This document shows, piece by piece, positions 35,159 through 47,430 of a stretch of 64,000 bases of DNA. The position numbers and the translations under genes are program-made. The stretch is taken from positions 1 to 64,000 of the forward strand of contig BSQZ01000036.1 of assembly GCA_033239005.1 (NCBI GenBank). The letters run 5' to 3'. Within the stretch, counting starts at the first letter, position 1. Each line of letters opens with the position of its first letter. The notes under the pieces were generated by a model. That model did not search any database. It saw only the letters and a list, made by a program, of their open reading frames with translations, and was not told the DNA's origin. This stretch comes from Lamellibrachia satsuma (taxonomy: Eukaryota > Annelida > Polychaeta > Sabellida > Siboglinidae).

Positions 35159-35192
<34 letters not shown>

Positions 35193-35827
35193 TGTATGCA
35201 TTTAGTTGATTTTGCACATGTGATAGTTGTGAAAAAATCTTTGTGGGTTTTATTTCTGTATACTGTTATTAGCCCAGAGAGGATTTGACATTGTTCAAAG
35301 GTTAAATGGTTGCCTGTAATTACTACCAAGGTGACACTGACCTCCAGGGATGTCCTCTGTAAATGCTGTTATCATGAAGATGTTTGTATATACCAGCATA
35401 TTTATGAGGGATACCATTTTAATTGTTCTACGTGAACAGTGTGGTATATCAAATGAGCAATTTTGGTTTGTTATTATCATAAAGCAAATTTTATACTCGA
35501 GAATGTTTGTTAATGGGATACATGTAAAAATCTGCATGTGCATTCATTTCTTAGAAGTTGAGCAGGATATAAACAATTGGTTCAAAACCAGAAACCTATT
35601 AATGGAAAACGTTGATGTATGGTGTTACCAATATTGTAAATAAAGCATCGGTATGATCAATGTTCTTCAGTAATGCATAAAATTGCTATTATTTCAAGGC
35701 CGTCCTCACAGGATTCATGACATTTTCAGCTGGTAAACCCCCTGTATGGGAACGTCTGAAAAACTTGGGTTAAATGCATGACTGATTTGATGAGGTTTTG
35801 TGGCTGATAGTTTCGAAACAGCAGTAA
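34601..35827. other. No gene seen; (TATG)n microsatellite at 35160-35200
   Basis: This is unique-looking sequence downstream of the UBE4A fragment. Small frames (for example 35350-35643, plus) show no known domain, although the same frame survives in unit 2. A TATG repeat is the only structured feature. Confidence 0.4.
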
Positions 35828-35903
35828 GAGGATTCGAACCTGGATTCTCGATTTCTCAATCAAGAGAGAGCCCAACATTCTAACCACTATGCTACCGTGC
35901 CCC
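35828..35903 (-). mobile_element. tRNA-derived SINE head, unit 1
   Basis: On the minus strand it starts GGGGCACGGTAGCATAGTGG, which contains a pol III A box. A B box GGTTCGAATCC lies at 35830-35840 (inverse GGATTCGAACC). The arms between are irregular for a working tRNA and there is no clean acceptor stem. A conserved-looking body with GGGGGTTTACC and CAGCTGAAAATGTCATGAA follows to about 35690, which suggests a SINE rather than a gene. Confidence 0.6.
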
Positions 35904-36327
35904 ACGTTTCATTAATCACACTATGAGGCAACTAGGAGGCTGCATTATTCTCTAGAGACCAGTTCATTAACCACATGGGGCTGTTAGCTTCAGCACATAA
36001 TCTTCGTTGTTGCTAGGATTGTAAATTTTATGATGACTTAGAAACTAATAAAGAGTATATCTGACAGAGTTTCCTTACAGTGGTCCATGCTTAATTTGGC
36101 CATAAGCTTACCGCTTACAAACTCTTGAGTGCCGAACAAGCGTCCCTATACGCGTATTAATTTTATGAAAAATACCACCCTATACGTACATTATTTGGCA
36201 CTATACTATTATTAAATTTAAACATTCTCCAAGAATTGTGGCAAATTATGCAGGGTATAATTTTTAAGAGAGCAATCACTCTCACTCCCTAATGCTAGGG
36301 CTAATCAATCATCCACGCTGCGGTTTA

Positions 36328-36724
36328 GGAGTCAGACCACAGTTGGGAATTGCATTGGTGGCCATGTTAACATTTTGTTGGATTATAAGAAAACCTGACC
36401 ATCAAAAATTCTGAAATAAATATGCAGCAACTGCCATCATCTCATTGACATGCTCACCAACTTTTATCAAAATCACGTACCTCCAGCTCTTTTAAAATGT
36501 GCGATGCCCGTCAATATTTACAAAAATTCCCATAAATCCCTCCGCCAGTTAAACTCTCCAAAAAATGCGCTATTTCACAGCCAATAGCTTCTATAAACAA
36601 ACCTGTGAATATTCATGCTCAAAGGCAATCATGTCACATAATATGAATTTATTAAGTTCACAATTTCACGTGCCCTACATTCGTGTGAAATAGTAAACAG
36701 GAAGGTCAACTGTGGTCTTACCCC
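36328..36724. mobile_element. 397-base MITE with TA target duplication, unit 1
   Basis: The terminal repeats are GGAGTCAGACCACAGTTG on the left and, inverted, GGGGTAAGACCACAGTTG on the right, flanked by TA on both sides. There is no coding capacity. A Tc1/mariner-type origin is inferred from the TA duplication. Confidence 0.75.
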
Positions 36725-37069
36725 TATTAAATAAAAATGGTAATTGTGCAGACAAAAATTTAATTTAACCTGTTGATAAAGGTAAATGAAAATCATGCAT
36801 TCATGTACAAAATCTATGTCCTACCTAGTTGTTTCAAGGGATAATTGAAGATCTGACCACCGAGGCCACCGCCTCAGACGGTCAGGAAGAACCTAAGTAA
36901 ACCTAAGTAAGTAAATATCGGAGTAAAAATCCAGACTTATGGACAATGCTGATCAACCACGTAGAATTAGAAGTGCCTCGGGCACTGGTTGGTTACCACA
37001 TGTTCACTAGGCGCGCATTTTTTATATTTGAGTTGGTCAAAGTATATCAACTAGAACCACGTTATAATA

Positions 37070-40000
37070 TATAATAATAATAATGTTTTATTTCAGGCAA
37101 GAGCCCATAATATTATAAATACATACAGGTAAAAAAACATACATATACACACATGATGAACAATAGAGGTACATGTAGTGTGAAAAATATACATATATAA
37201 ATATATATACATGATGTGTAGTAAAATATATATATAAGATAAGGATAAAAAATATATTTGTATAAAAGTACAAACATCATGAATTAAAAGCATACAATTG
37301 ATCAATCCAATGTTTAATCAATGGACTTTGATAATAAATAAATGAAGATAATTCACAAAAAGTATATTGTCGGATTTTTCCAACCAGCATAAAAGGCTAA
37401 AAATTTATGAGCGAATACGTTCATTAAAGGATTTAACATAATTAGTAGCGAACATATGGCTTGCAGTACAGCGGGGTGACAGGTTGTGTATAATTCTAAA
37501 ACTGTTGTTATAAGCGACAGTAATACCTTTCAGACTCTGTTTTTTAAAATGACACCAAAGACTTGATGTGTACATTGAACCACAGTATGAATTAAATAAA
37601 GTTGTTTTAATGGAATTGTTGCATAAGTAAAATTTTCGGCTAAAGCATTTGCCTGAGCATAGATATATCTTATCTGCCTTGCAATATCGTCATTATCAAT
37701 AAGGTTATTGTTTACAATATGGCCAAGGTATTTACATTTCTCAGTGTAAGGTAGTGTATGGTTATTGATAACAACAGGATGAATATTTTTCTTGTCCCTA
37801 GGTTTGTTATCAATAACCATACAGACAGATTTTTTGGCATTGTACGTTATATCAAACATATTGCCATACTTGGCACAACAATCGGTGAGTTTTCTCAACC
37901 CCGCAACACTAGGTGAAAAAACACAAAGGTCATCGGCATACATCATATGATTCATTATGGTTCCTGCATAAAGACAACCAATTTGTAATTTATTCAAATT
38001 TACACTTAAGTCATCCATGTAAACGTTAAAAAGATGTGGAGAAAGGATTCCACCCTGCTTAACACCGTTTGAAATGGTAAAACAGTCTGAGAAGCTACAA
38101 CACCATCTGACAGTGAATTTCTGGGTTCTGTACCAGTAATAAAGAATGCGAACAATAAAAGAAGGACATCCCCGGTCAATTAGTTTGGTGAATAGCTTAC
38201 TATGATTGACTTTGTCAAAGGCCTTAGAGGCATCCAGCATGGTAACATACATAGATGAGCCATTTGCTATGTAGTGTCGAAAGAGTTCTTTTAATAAAAA
38301 TATGAGCATTTCAGTTGAGTGATGCTTTTTAAATCCAAATTGGTTTACACATGTAGATAAAAAAGTAGAAACCCTGGATAACATCAAGGATTCAAATAAT
38401 TTACTAGCAATTGTGGCTAGAGCAATGGGTCGGTAGTTATGTTATCAGACAGGTCACCCGCCTTATTTTTTATTATGGGGGCTGATTATAATCATCATAG
38501 CATCCGGTAAAAACCATGAATTAACATGCTACTATATAAAAGTGACATGAGAACATGAAGTTTTTCATTCGCATATTTAAAATGTTCGTTACTTACACTA
38601 TCATAACCCGGGGCTTTGCCTACAGGCATTGCATGTATTATATCTTGAATTTCCTTAACATTAACAATCATTTGAACATTAAGCTGTACATTGCTACAGT
38701 ATTCATTAATCTTCTTGATGTTGACTGGAGAGCCAGGTAGAGTTAAGTAGGGATTGGTAATGATGAAGCCACATATTCTTTACATTTTCGACACCTGAAG
38801 CACCACCAACATTGCTAGGATTTGGCAACCTGGCGTTATTCATATGTTTTATGTCCTTCCAGAAGTTTTTGAAGTCATTATTACATAGTTTAGAAGCAAG
38901 TCTTTCAGCTTTAAGAATTTCAGCATTTTTTTCACATAGTCTTTTGTTGCGTTTAAAATGAGCATGTCTAACTTTCATTATATCATACAAGGGACCATGG
39001 CGAGGACTCCCAGCAGACCGCCAGAAGAGAAAGGATTCTCTAGCAGCTTGATGGGAGTCTCTGACTAGGTCATTCCAGCCTAGAACAGTATACTTAGAAG
39101 ATGTGTTGTTAGCCTTAGTAGGGATTACCTCGGCAGATTTTATAATATCATTGTAAAGATTGCTTAGCAAAGTGCGATGGGCTTCATCATTACAATTAGG
39201 GTTAGTACATCTTAAAACCTCATGAGGTACATCAATAGCAGATAAAAGCAAACCGGTTTGTGTATGATAGTTATGGAGATCCTGGGGGAGGCAGCATTCC
39301 ACACAGGATGAGGTGCGTGAATTTGCTCCTGTATGGTGGCTTCAGGGGAAGGTAATAACTTGACATATAGGGAAAAGCATAGAGGTAAGTGGTCGGAAGA
39401 GACACAATCATATTTAACTTCCATATCAGATATTGATGAGTGACTAGAGTGGGTGGTGAACACGTGGTCGAGCCAGCTCCTTGAGCCGTGCGCATCACTA
39501 ACATATGTAAAAGCATCAGAGGGGAGAAGCAATGTGTCACTTGCGATAAGGTGACAGTCGTTTATAAAAGCATTGAGAAATGGAGTAAAAAGACTGGGGT
39601 TCTTAATATCCGCATTAAAATCACCAATGATGAATATATTGGTTGATTCAAATTAATCGCTTATGGCCTGGATTTTGCCAAAAATGTCTAGATATTCATC
39701 AGCATTGTCATCAGTCTGATAGATAGATAGACATTAAGAAGTAGAATAGTGGCGTTAGAGCTGGTAAATTTTAGACCCAGGAGTCTCTTCTCGTCAGCAT
39801 AAATCAACGATAAAGGGGTCGAGTGAACGCCTCCATAAAAAGCAGAGTCCACCATGAGGACGTCCACTCAAACCATCACCATAATCAATGGATGTAATTC
39901 CTCTGGCGTTAAAGTCAGAGTGAACAGAATTAAGGAAAGAAAGGCTCTGTTTAGAGAGCCAGTGTTCCTGGACAGCAAGTATATCTAAAGAGTTTAAGAT

Positions 40001-40110
40001 GTCAACCACGTCAAAAGAACTGTTCCGTATACTTCTGGAGTTAAAGGAAGCAATATGGAGGGGAAAGTCTATAAGTGTGTTGAATCTGTTAGTGTGTGTT
40101 TCCTAGGTGG
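37070..40110 (-). pseudogene. Non-LTR retrotransposon ORF2 (endonuclease and reverse transcriptase), unit 2
   Basis: The copy has the same content as in unit 1 but is better preserved. The reverse transcriptase core is one open frame of 285 codons (37530-38387) with VTMLDASKAFDKVNHSKLF, KQGGILSPHLFNVYMDD, MMYADDLCVF and the thumb segment YTEKCKYLGHIVNNN. A second long frame (38706-39302) carries the endonuclease-to-RT linker. The endonuclease motifs RSWLDHVFTT and SSDHLPL are at about 39420-39500. One frame change near 39290 and another near 38450 remain. Catalytic residues look intact, so this copy died later or decayed less than unit 1. Confidence 0.75.
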
Positions 40111-40296
40111 GAAATACCGTCCAATCTTTGTTCCAGCAGGCCAGAGATCAGCGTCATAGAGCAAGTTAGGTTTAGGAATGTCAACACACAGCTTGAAAGA
40201 AGAATATGAGTTGTGTCGGGTTGGTAATCGCTCACATGAGCATTTCAAACTCAAAGTTGATGACACGTATGTATATAATTCAGTGCTTGGACTACT

Positions 40297-40389
40297 CGGC
40301 CCATGGACAACTCGGCCTGCAACTCGGCCCAGTTCGAGACAGCTCGGAGTTCCGAGACAGCTCGGCTCCGATTTTGAGACAACTCGGAC
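40297..40389. repeat. ACTCGGCC short tandem repeat (unit 2)
   Basis: A contracted version of the tract at 29527-29642. Confidence 0.6.
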
Positions 40390-40719
40390 CAATGATAAAT
40401 GATATGATGGCGCTTAGTTAGAGATAGGTCGGCCCAGGTGTCGAGACAGCTAAAAGATTACATTGCCCCCAGTAGGTAGGTGTACTATAATTATGGAGTA
40501 CACTCTATAATGAATTTATACACTTGTATACGAAGATAAAAAAGTTTACCTTAAATAATCTCTAGAAAGTCAAAATTAAAACACACACGAAGCATTTTAT
40601 ATCTTTATTAATGATAATAATATTTTATTAATAATAATAATAATATAGATACATTATTTAATTATTAATAAAAATATTATTATCATTAATAAATATATAT
40701 ATATATATATAATTTAATT

Positions 40720-41069
40720 AGGGTATTGACTATTGTAAGCAGTTCGCGTGCGAATGCTACAATACGCTCTGCCAGGTCCTCAGGTACACAACCATTACCT
40801 AAATCATTTGTTCCGATGTCAACCAGAACGACAGTTGGTGCAATTACCCACACCGCTCTCAGTTCACGAAAAAGGCGATCCACGGTAAGTCCCCCTTTCC
40901 CTCGGAAAACGACCTTTCCAAACATATCAGCAAGGTCAAGATCTCGTCGATAGTACCTGTGCCGCTCCCCACCTACCTCACCGACTTGGCACACGTGGTG
41001 CATCCTACGCACAAAACTGTGCCCTATCACCAGCAATATCGGCTTTTCCATATTCTGGAAAGATTGCAC
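40720..41069 (-). CDS. SGNH-hydrolase-like ORF1, unit 2
   Basis: The open frame starts MQSFQNMEKPILLVIGHSFV. GHSF is the Ser block, GGLTVDRLF carries the Gly block and VLVDIGTNDLGNG the Asn block of an SGNH esterase. The frame leaves recognisable sequence at about residue 115 and runs into a TA tract, so the C-terminal block with the catalytic His is not seen. It lies upstream of the reverse transcriptase on the same strand, the position expected for an esterase-type ORF1 of a CR1/L2-like element. A free-standing host esterase is less likely given the copy's neighbours. Confidence 0.65.
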
Positions 41070-41578
41070 AAATTGTTAAGTTTGCGTGCCTATTCCCTAC
41101 ATTTTTAGAAGTGCAGTATTACCACACTGTTCTTAGTGCACACAGCACCGATGTTTTATCAGTGTTGTGATTCACGACAGAAACCACGAGGAGGTGACAA
41201 TGTGAACCTTCTGTCTATGTATGTGAGTATGCGAGGATGTTTGTATGAGTGTACGTTTGAGTACATCATCATAAATAGTATGTATATATTATGCTATACA
41301 TATATATTATATGCTGACCTTCTATACTTATATAAATATTATACATTTATGCTATACATCGTACATTATATATATATATATGCTATATCCATGTCACTAT
41401 TAATAAACAATCAACCTACGTAAATAAATATTATATATTATGCTATATATTAAGCTATATATTGTACATATATATATATATAAGATAAATAGCATTTGCC
41501 CTAACGTTTAGTTATAATTTATTTACTCTGTCACATGCTGTTTGAACCAGGATCGCTCTGGTACAGACATCTAACAGA

Positions 41579-41579
<1 letters not shown>

Positions 41580-41641
<62 letters not shown>
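41580..41641. repeat. (TA)n tract, unit 2
   Basis: About 30 TA dinucleotides directly follow the Mutator-like exon on the minus strand. They extend its reading frame artificially as IYIYIY. Confidence 0.95.
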
Positions 41642-41647
<6 letters not shown>

Positions 41648-41677
41648 CTGACACAGCTTGATGCTGAAGTGGCTGAC

Positions 41678-42186
41678 CTTCCATCCCTAATGAACTCATG
41701 AATCTTGTCCTTCGTTTTGTTCCACATAGTACAGGACACAGGTGGAGGCATGTTCATCTCTCCGAGGAGACGCACAGCTTGTTGTCGGTTGCGGCCAATG
41801 CTAAACATGGCCATCTCAAATCTGGTGTTGACACTTTCACCATCAGGCTGAGAGTTCAGTTTGTAAGTGTGGCCACAGTCATGATTCATGCACTCAAATG
41901 ACAGAGAACTTCGGAGTCCAGCAATGTCCTCTGTGACAGTATACCCATGACCACCGCAGTTAGGACAAGTGAAAGCACTGACAAAGTTCACCAGATTTCG
42001 CACATCTATCAGTCTGTACCCATCAAGTTCAGTGACAACACTTCTCTTCTTGGTGTACTGTAGTTTCTCTTCAGAAGCACACGGCTTGGCAGTTTCTTTC
42101 AATGGCCGTGTATACTTGTTGCCATAAAATTTCCGCTTCTTTGTGGGCTTTGCCCGTGGCATGATGACACTCGAGTAGTGACGAAC
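41678..42186 (-). CDS. Mutator-like transposase, N-terminal coding exon (unit 2)
   Basis: The exon has an acceptor before 42186, the ATG at 42162 and a donor GT at 41677. The content is as in unit 1, with intact HDCGHTY and without the 14-base duplication. It is therefore the more ancestral copy. It holds the CPNCGGHGY zinc motif and ends HEFIRDGR before the donor. No catalytic exon follows within the unit. Confidence 0.7.
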
Positions 42187-43233
42187 CTGGAAAGTAAACA
42201 GTGTGATAAATTATTCAGTTATGCCAAAAGTAATCAAAAGGTAGTGAAATTAGCTTGTATTTATTACATACTAACATCTAAAATAATAAAGTTGAGCAAA
42301 TGAAGTTGATTGGTCGTGGGTGATACTGTTATTGTAAGTAAACAGAATGAAAATACTAAAATACTGCAGTTGGCTTGGTCCGTGGCCTCAGCTAAATTAT
42401 CTGAATAATAACACTACTTTGACAACATTTTGCAGTAAAAACACCATCAATTAAATGTATTGGAACTATTACAACATGGTCACAGGCCTAGACCCCCTAG
42501 ACAGCCCCAGTCAGGATACTAGTTAGTCACTTGTCTGACTTAGTGACCTGCCCCGTCTAGGCTAGTTAGACTGGCAGTAGGCAACAATTTTCGCCCCGCT
42601 CTTCGTCTCTGGGGCGAAAGGCCTGACGTGCATTTGCTAAAGCGCCATTTTGGCAGTTCCGTAGCCATTTGGTTTTAAAACCGATACGCACTAACCGTTT
42701 CACATGTGTATTCTGTGACATACCACCGATAATTGGGCGTCAAGAAACTGAAGAAATGTGCTCCAAATAATTACTTATGAGTACGTTTATCGGTGACATA
42801 GAAAACATTTCACAATTAGCCGCCATACTGTGCACGTGATGTTGCCTTTTGGTCACATGATCAAACGCGATTTCGTGTAGAATGAGGCCAGAAGCACAGA
42901 CATAAATAAAACACCCGTTAGTAAGTTAGTAGTTTATAGGGGCATTATTAATGATGTAACTCTATGGCCAGCAGACGGCAATTCTTAGCGTGACCTTATA
43001 TAGATCTATGGAAATCCCGCGTGCTATTCTCGCTCACAACAACATCCGGTTATATACAAACCTTGACAAGCACATGCGTTCTGACAAAAAGGTAATAATT
43101 TCACACTTTTACATGGTTATTGTCAGGTAACTTTAGTGATATACATATAAGAATGCATACAGACACGAAAGACGTGTTTATTGCTCTGTTTATGGCGTTT
43201 TTGTAAGGTTTCACGTTTCATGAAAATACTTAC
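42187..43233. other. Intron of the Mutator-like gene, unit 2
   Basis: It is the equivalent of 31452-32519. Near 42665 about 24 bases are missing, which removes the small GTAGCC hairpin. Confidence 0.5.
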
Positions 43234-43580
43234 GTTTCGACCGAGCGAGATCTTCGCCGTACTAGTAGCAACAGCCAGATAGAAAAACATTGTAGGGCGA
43301 TTGACTTTGCCTAGACTGGCAGTGCCATGCCGTGACATTTTTCGTTGCTAATTGAACAAAATATTCATATTTATAATAATTACATCACTCTATACATACC
43401 TGAGTCCTGGTGGTTCTTGGTGAAGTGTGGTTGAATGTTCACAACATGTAAATATAGGCAAAAACGAACTAATATAACAACAATTTCTCCAGTAGATGCT
43501 CACACGCGGTTTCTGAACAGGAAATGAAATCCAGCCAAAGTGCAGTTCTAAGTTTCTCTGTGATTGGCTAATCCAGGAGC
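43234..43580 (-). promoter_or_regulatory. 5' leader exons and CCAAT box of the Mutator-like gene, unit 2
   Basis: The leader exon 43234-43347 has acceptor TTAG and donor AAC/gtaagt. The upstream leader exon ends at 43400 (CTCAG/gtatgt). An inverted CCAAT box (TGATTGGCTAAT) lies at 43561-43572. In this copy the middle exon is open from MSRHGTASLGK through to the main ATG in frame, which leaves a longer N-terminus possible. Confidence 0.4.
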
Positions 43581-43639
43581 GCTGCCTATGTTGCTGTACA
43601 ACTAACAACCAATAAAAACCAAGCTTTCACAACATCTTG

Positions 43640-44588
43640 CCAACTTTATTAAGGATGCTCTAGGGTCGGTTCTGTACAGTTTGGTAAAAACCAGGTGTAA
43701 ATTGGTGGAGTAGATCGCAAAAATCTTAATTTTTAAATTATGCATATTTAATTAGGTAAATATTACACAACAGGCTATGGATAAAATGCAACTTTTCTAG
43801 TATTTATTTACTTTATTCAAGTTTGATACTCTGTGGGTGCTTAGAATGATAATGTCAAGTAAAATAAATGAATTAAAAAAAATGTATTTTATTCAATTTT
43901 TGGGGTTTAGCCTGGCCTTAATTAATTTGTCTGTGATGTTACACCCAGCATTTATATAAATGTCTAGTTGCTCAAAATAGCATTAAATTTAAAAAAAAAA
44001 TTCAGTAATCACATCTTTTCTTATGTTGCCAAACCTACTTGTTTTTCCTTTAGTGTGCTGTTATGTGTTATCCTCTTTGTTATTTTATACATGTCTTGTA
44101 CATATGTAAAAAAATTACTGAATAAAATAAAAAATCAATCATTGTGCATAATCAGAATGTATTAAATGATGCAATTTTTTCCATTTCCACATTTATTCAT
44201 GGACTGTGATATATGTGTACATCATAAAATAACACAGCAATGGTTTAATGGTAACACTTAAATAGAGATTGACAAGGTTTGAGGATAATAATGATAAACT
44301 TAATTCTATAGCCCCTAAATCATCAGTAACCCGAACTCAGAAGCACTACAAACCAGAAACATGAAGAATTATATCATGAACGGGTACGCACAGAAGTCAT
44401 CATCAGAACGAGGGATCGACGAGGATTTACGGTGTAAATGCGATTTAAAAAATGTGTTTTCTGTTTTGAGTTTGTTCCAGATTTTGGGTGTAGTAGAAAA
44501 AACACACTTGCCCGGCTTAGGCTTTGTTTTAGGAACAAAACTTGTTATGAGATAGATAATGACAGACAGTGATGATGGTTTGTCACAG
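43640..44588. other. AT-rich stretch upstream of the UBE4A exons, unit 2
   Basis: It is the equivalent of 32940-33877. No supported gene is seen. Confidence 0.4.
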
Positions 44589-45303
44589 ACACTGTCCGTG
44601 CAGCAACAGTCGGAGGATGATCTCATGGCAGATGCACCGGAGGAGTTCCTCGGTGCAATCATGGGCACACTGATGAGAGACCCGGTCACACTGCCCAGCT
44701 CTGGACAAACGGTTGACCGCAGCACTATAGCCAGACACATTCTCAGGTAGGACCACTTCCCTAGCTGTGTCACAGATATACACGTGTTGAGGGTTCATAC
44801 TTTGTGGTATTAACGACCAATAAAAACCAGAGGGTGACAAACAGTAAAACTAAACTATCGAATCTGAGCAGCTACAAAGTGAATAAAATAAAATCGAATA
44901 GACATGAAACTTGATAAGCACAAATATCAAGCCCAACTTTTTGTATTTTTTTGTGTTCCTAAATTTGATGTATGCAATTATTTTTTTGTTGGTGTTGCTG
45001 TTTATATACAAAATGTAGGCATGTTTTATGTGGAATATCCATTGTTTGCATACACTCTGACACTAACAAAATTATAGCCTTTTATCAGTCTTCTTAAGTA
45101 CAAGTAAAAAGTGTAAGTTAAAACACATAACTGTGTTCAACTCATCTCAGAAATAACATTTCCACGTTACTACTGTACTTTTCAGTGACCAGACTGATCC
45201 ATTCAACCCCAGCATCTAACACTGGACATGGTAATCCCAGCTACTGACCTCCGTCTACGCATGGAACAGTGGCTGCAGGAGAAGAAGCAACAGAAGCAGC
45301 AGC
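44589..45303 (+). pseudogene. UBE4A: UBE4A U-box exons with a one-base deletion, unit 2
   Basis: The exons are 44589-44746 and from 45186. The first keeps the conserved ARHIL, which unit 1 has lost. In the second exon the run after TTCAA has four C, where unit 1 has five. The frame therefore shifts after DPFNP and stops at TAA 45217-45219. This removes the second half of the U-box (LTLDMVIPATDLR and the C-terminal tail), which is still readable in another frame down to 45303. No E4 activity is expected from this copy. Confidence 0.8.
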
Positions 45304-45869
45304 AGCACTAACAACTACTGACCAATGCTGCCACCAAGCACTGATTGACCAGCCGTGCGGTATCGTGTTGCAAGAACCGGTCATGTAAACACCCCTACAA
45401 TACCAGTTAGTTTGGCCAATTTGTCACTATGATTGTGTCGTTCGAATTACGGTTGAGTCCACTTTGACTGACCTATGCTGTGGCCAATCAGCGAACGCCA
45501 TGGCCGACAGCTGGTGTAACCGTCATGTCCTTTCATCAAAGCTTAATTCGGGATTGGCGCTAGTCAGTGGGTCGCACACGTAGTGTCACCCGACCGATTG
45601 GAGCACAAATCGATCATGTAAGCCAGCCTTTACTTCAGACACTGATCTACCATTCGCACACACAAGGAACTAACAATATTCAGTTATTGCTATTTCCCTT
45701 GTTGATTAAACGTCATATCACACATTCGCACAATATTGATAATTTAACAGACATGGACTATGTCATTGATACATAAATTAGTCTGGAGGAAGTTCATTGT
45801 TTGAACACAGCATGAGTCATGCTCTATATTCAGTGGTCACTTTCATCTTTTAGGTTCACTTTGTACATG

Positions 45870-45903
<34 letters not shown>

Positions 45904-46534
45904 TGCATTTAGTTGATTTTGCACATGTGATAGTTGTGAAAAAATCTTTGTGGGTTTTATTTCTGTATACTGTTATTAGCCCAGAGAGGATTTGACATTG
46001 TTCAAAGGTTAAATGGTTGCCTGTAATTACTACCAAGGTGACACTGACCTCCAGGGATGTCCTCTGTAAATGCTGTTATCATGAAGATGTTTGTATATAC
46101 CAGCATATTTATGAGGGATACCATTTTAATTGTTCTACGTGAACAGTGTGGTATATCAAATGAGCAATTTTGGTTTGTTATTATCATAAAGCAAATTTTA
46201 TACTCGAGAATGTTTGTTAATGGGATACATGTAAAAATCTGCATGTGCATTCATTTCTTAGAAGTCGAGCAGGATATAAACAATTGGTTCAAAACCAGAA
46301 ACCTATTAATGGAAAACGTTGATGTATGGTGTTACCAATGTTGTAAATAAAGCATTGGTATGATCAATGTTCTTCAGTAATGCATAAAATTGCTATTATT
46401 TCAAGGCCGTCCTCACGGGATTCATGACATTTTCAGCTGGTAAACCCCCTGTATGGGAACGTCTGAAAAACTTGGGTTAAATGCATGACTGATTTGATGA
46501 GGTTTTGTGGCTGATAGTTTCGAAACAGCAGTAA
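45304..46534. other. No gene seen; (TATG)n microsatellite at 45870-45905
   Basis: It is the equivalent of 34601-35827. Only the TATG repeat is structured. Confidence 0.4.
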
Positions 46535-46610
46535 GAGGATTCGAACCTGGATTCTCGATTTCTCAATCGAGAGAGAGCCCAACATTCTAACCACTATGCT
46601 ACCGTGCCCC
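46535..46610 (-). mobile_element. tRNA-derived SINE head, unit 2
   Basis: It is the same as at 35828-35903. The B box inverse GGATTCGAACC is at 46538-46548 and the A box inverse CCACTATGCTA at 46591-46601. One base in the middle arm differs (TCAATCGAGA here, TCAATCAAGA in unit 1), and the unit 2 form pairs better. Confidence 0.6.
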
Positions 46611-47033
46611 ACGTTTCATTAATCACACTATGAGGCAACTAGGAGGCTGCATTATTCTCTAGAGACCAGTTCATTAACCACATGGGGCTGTTAGCTTCAG
46701 CACATAATCTTCGTTGTTGCTAGGATTGTAAATTTTATGATGACTTAGAAACTAATAAAGAGTATATCTGACAGAGTTTCCTTACAGTGGTCCATGCTTA
46801 ATTTGGCCATAAGCTTACCGCTTACAAACTCTTGAGTGCCGAACAAGCGTCCCTATACGCGTATTAATTTTATGAAAAATACCACCCTATACGTACATTA
46901 TTTGGCACTATACTATTATTAAATTTAAACATTCTCCAAGAATTGTGGCAAATTATGCAGGGTATAATTTTTAAGAGAGCAATCACTCTCACTCCCTAAT
47001 GCTAGCGCTAAAAATCATCCACGCTGCGGTTTA

Positions 47034-47430
47034 GGAGTCAGACCACAGTTGGGAATTGCATTGGTGGCCATGTTAACATTTTGTTGGATTATAAGAAAAC
47101 CTGACCATCAAAAATTCTGAAATAAATATGCAGCAACTGCCATCATCTCATTGACATGCTCACCAACTTTTATCAAAATCACGTACCTCCAGCTCTTTTA
47201 AAATGTGCGATGCCCGTCAATATTTACAAAAATTCCCATAAATCCCTCCGCCAGTTAAACTCTCCAAAAAATGCGCTATTTCACAGCCAATAGCTTCTAT
47301 AAACAAACCTGTGAATATTCATGCTCAAAGGCAATCATGTCACATAATATGAATTTATTAAGTTCACAATTTCACGTGCCCTACATTCGTGTGAAACAGT
47401 AAACAGGAAGGTCAACTGTGGTCTTACCCC
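47034..47430. mobile_element. 397-base MITE with TA target duplication, unit 2
   Basis: It has the same ends and the same length as the copy at 36328, with TA on both sides. Confidence 0.75.

Larger units (their letters stand above)
25761..36834 (+). repeat. Tandem duplication, unit 1 (about 11.07 kb)
   Basis: Sequence from CAAGGGATAATTG at 25761 to CTAGTTGTT just before 36835 is repeated, in the same order and orientation, at 36835-47539. Differences are scattered substitutions, small indels, TA-tract length changes and one 306-base block present only here. The unit starts within the 3' tail of the CR1-like element. Confidence 0.95.

Noticed and set aside
35828..35903. Functional tRNA gene
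   Set aside because: A and B boxes are present, but the acceptor stem and anticodon arm do not form well, and a SINE-like body follows. Called as a SINE head.
41512..41640. C-terminal IYIYIY extension of the unit 2 Mutator-like frame
   Set aside because: It is a translation of the (TA)n tract beyond the splice donor at 41677.
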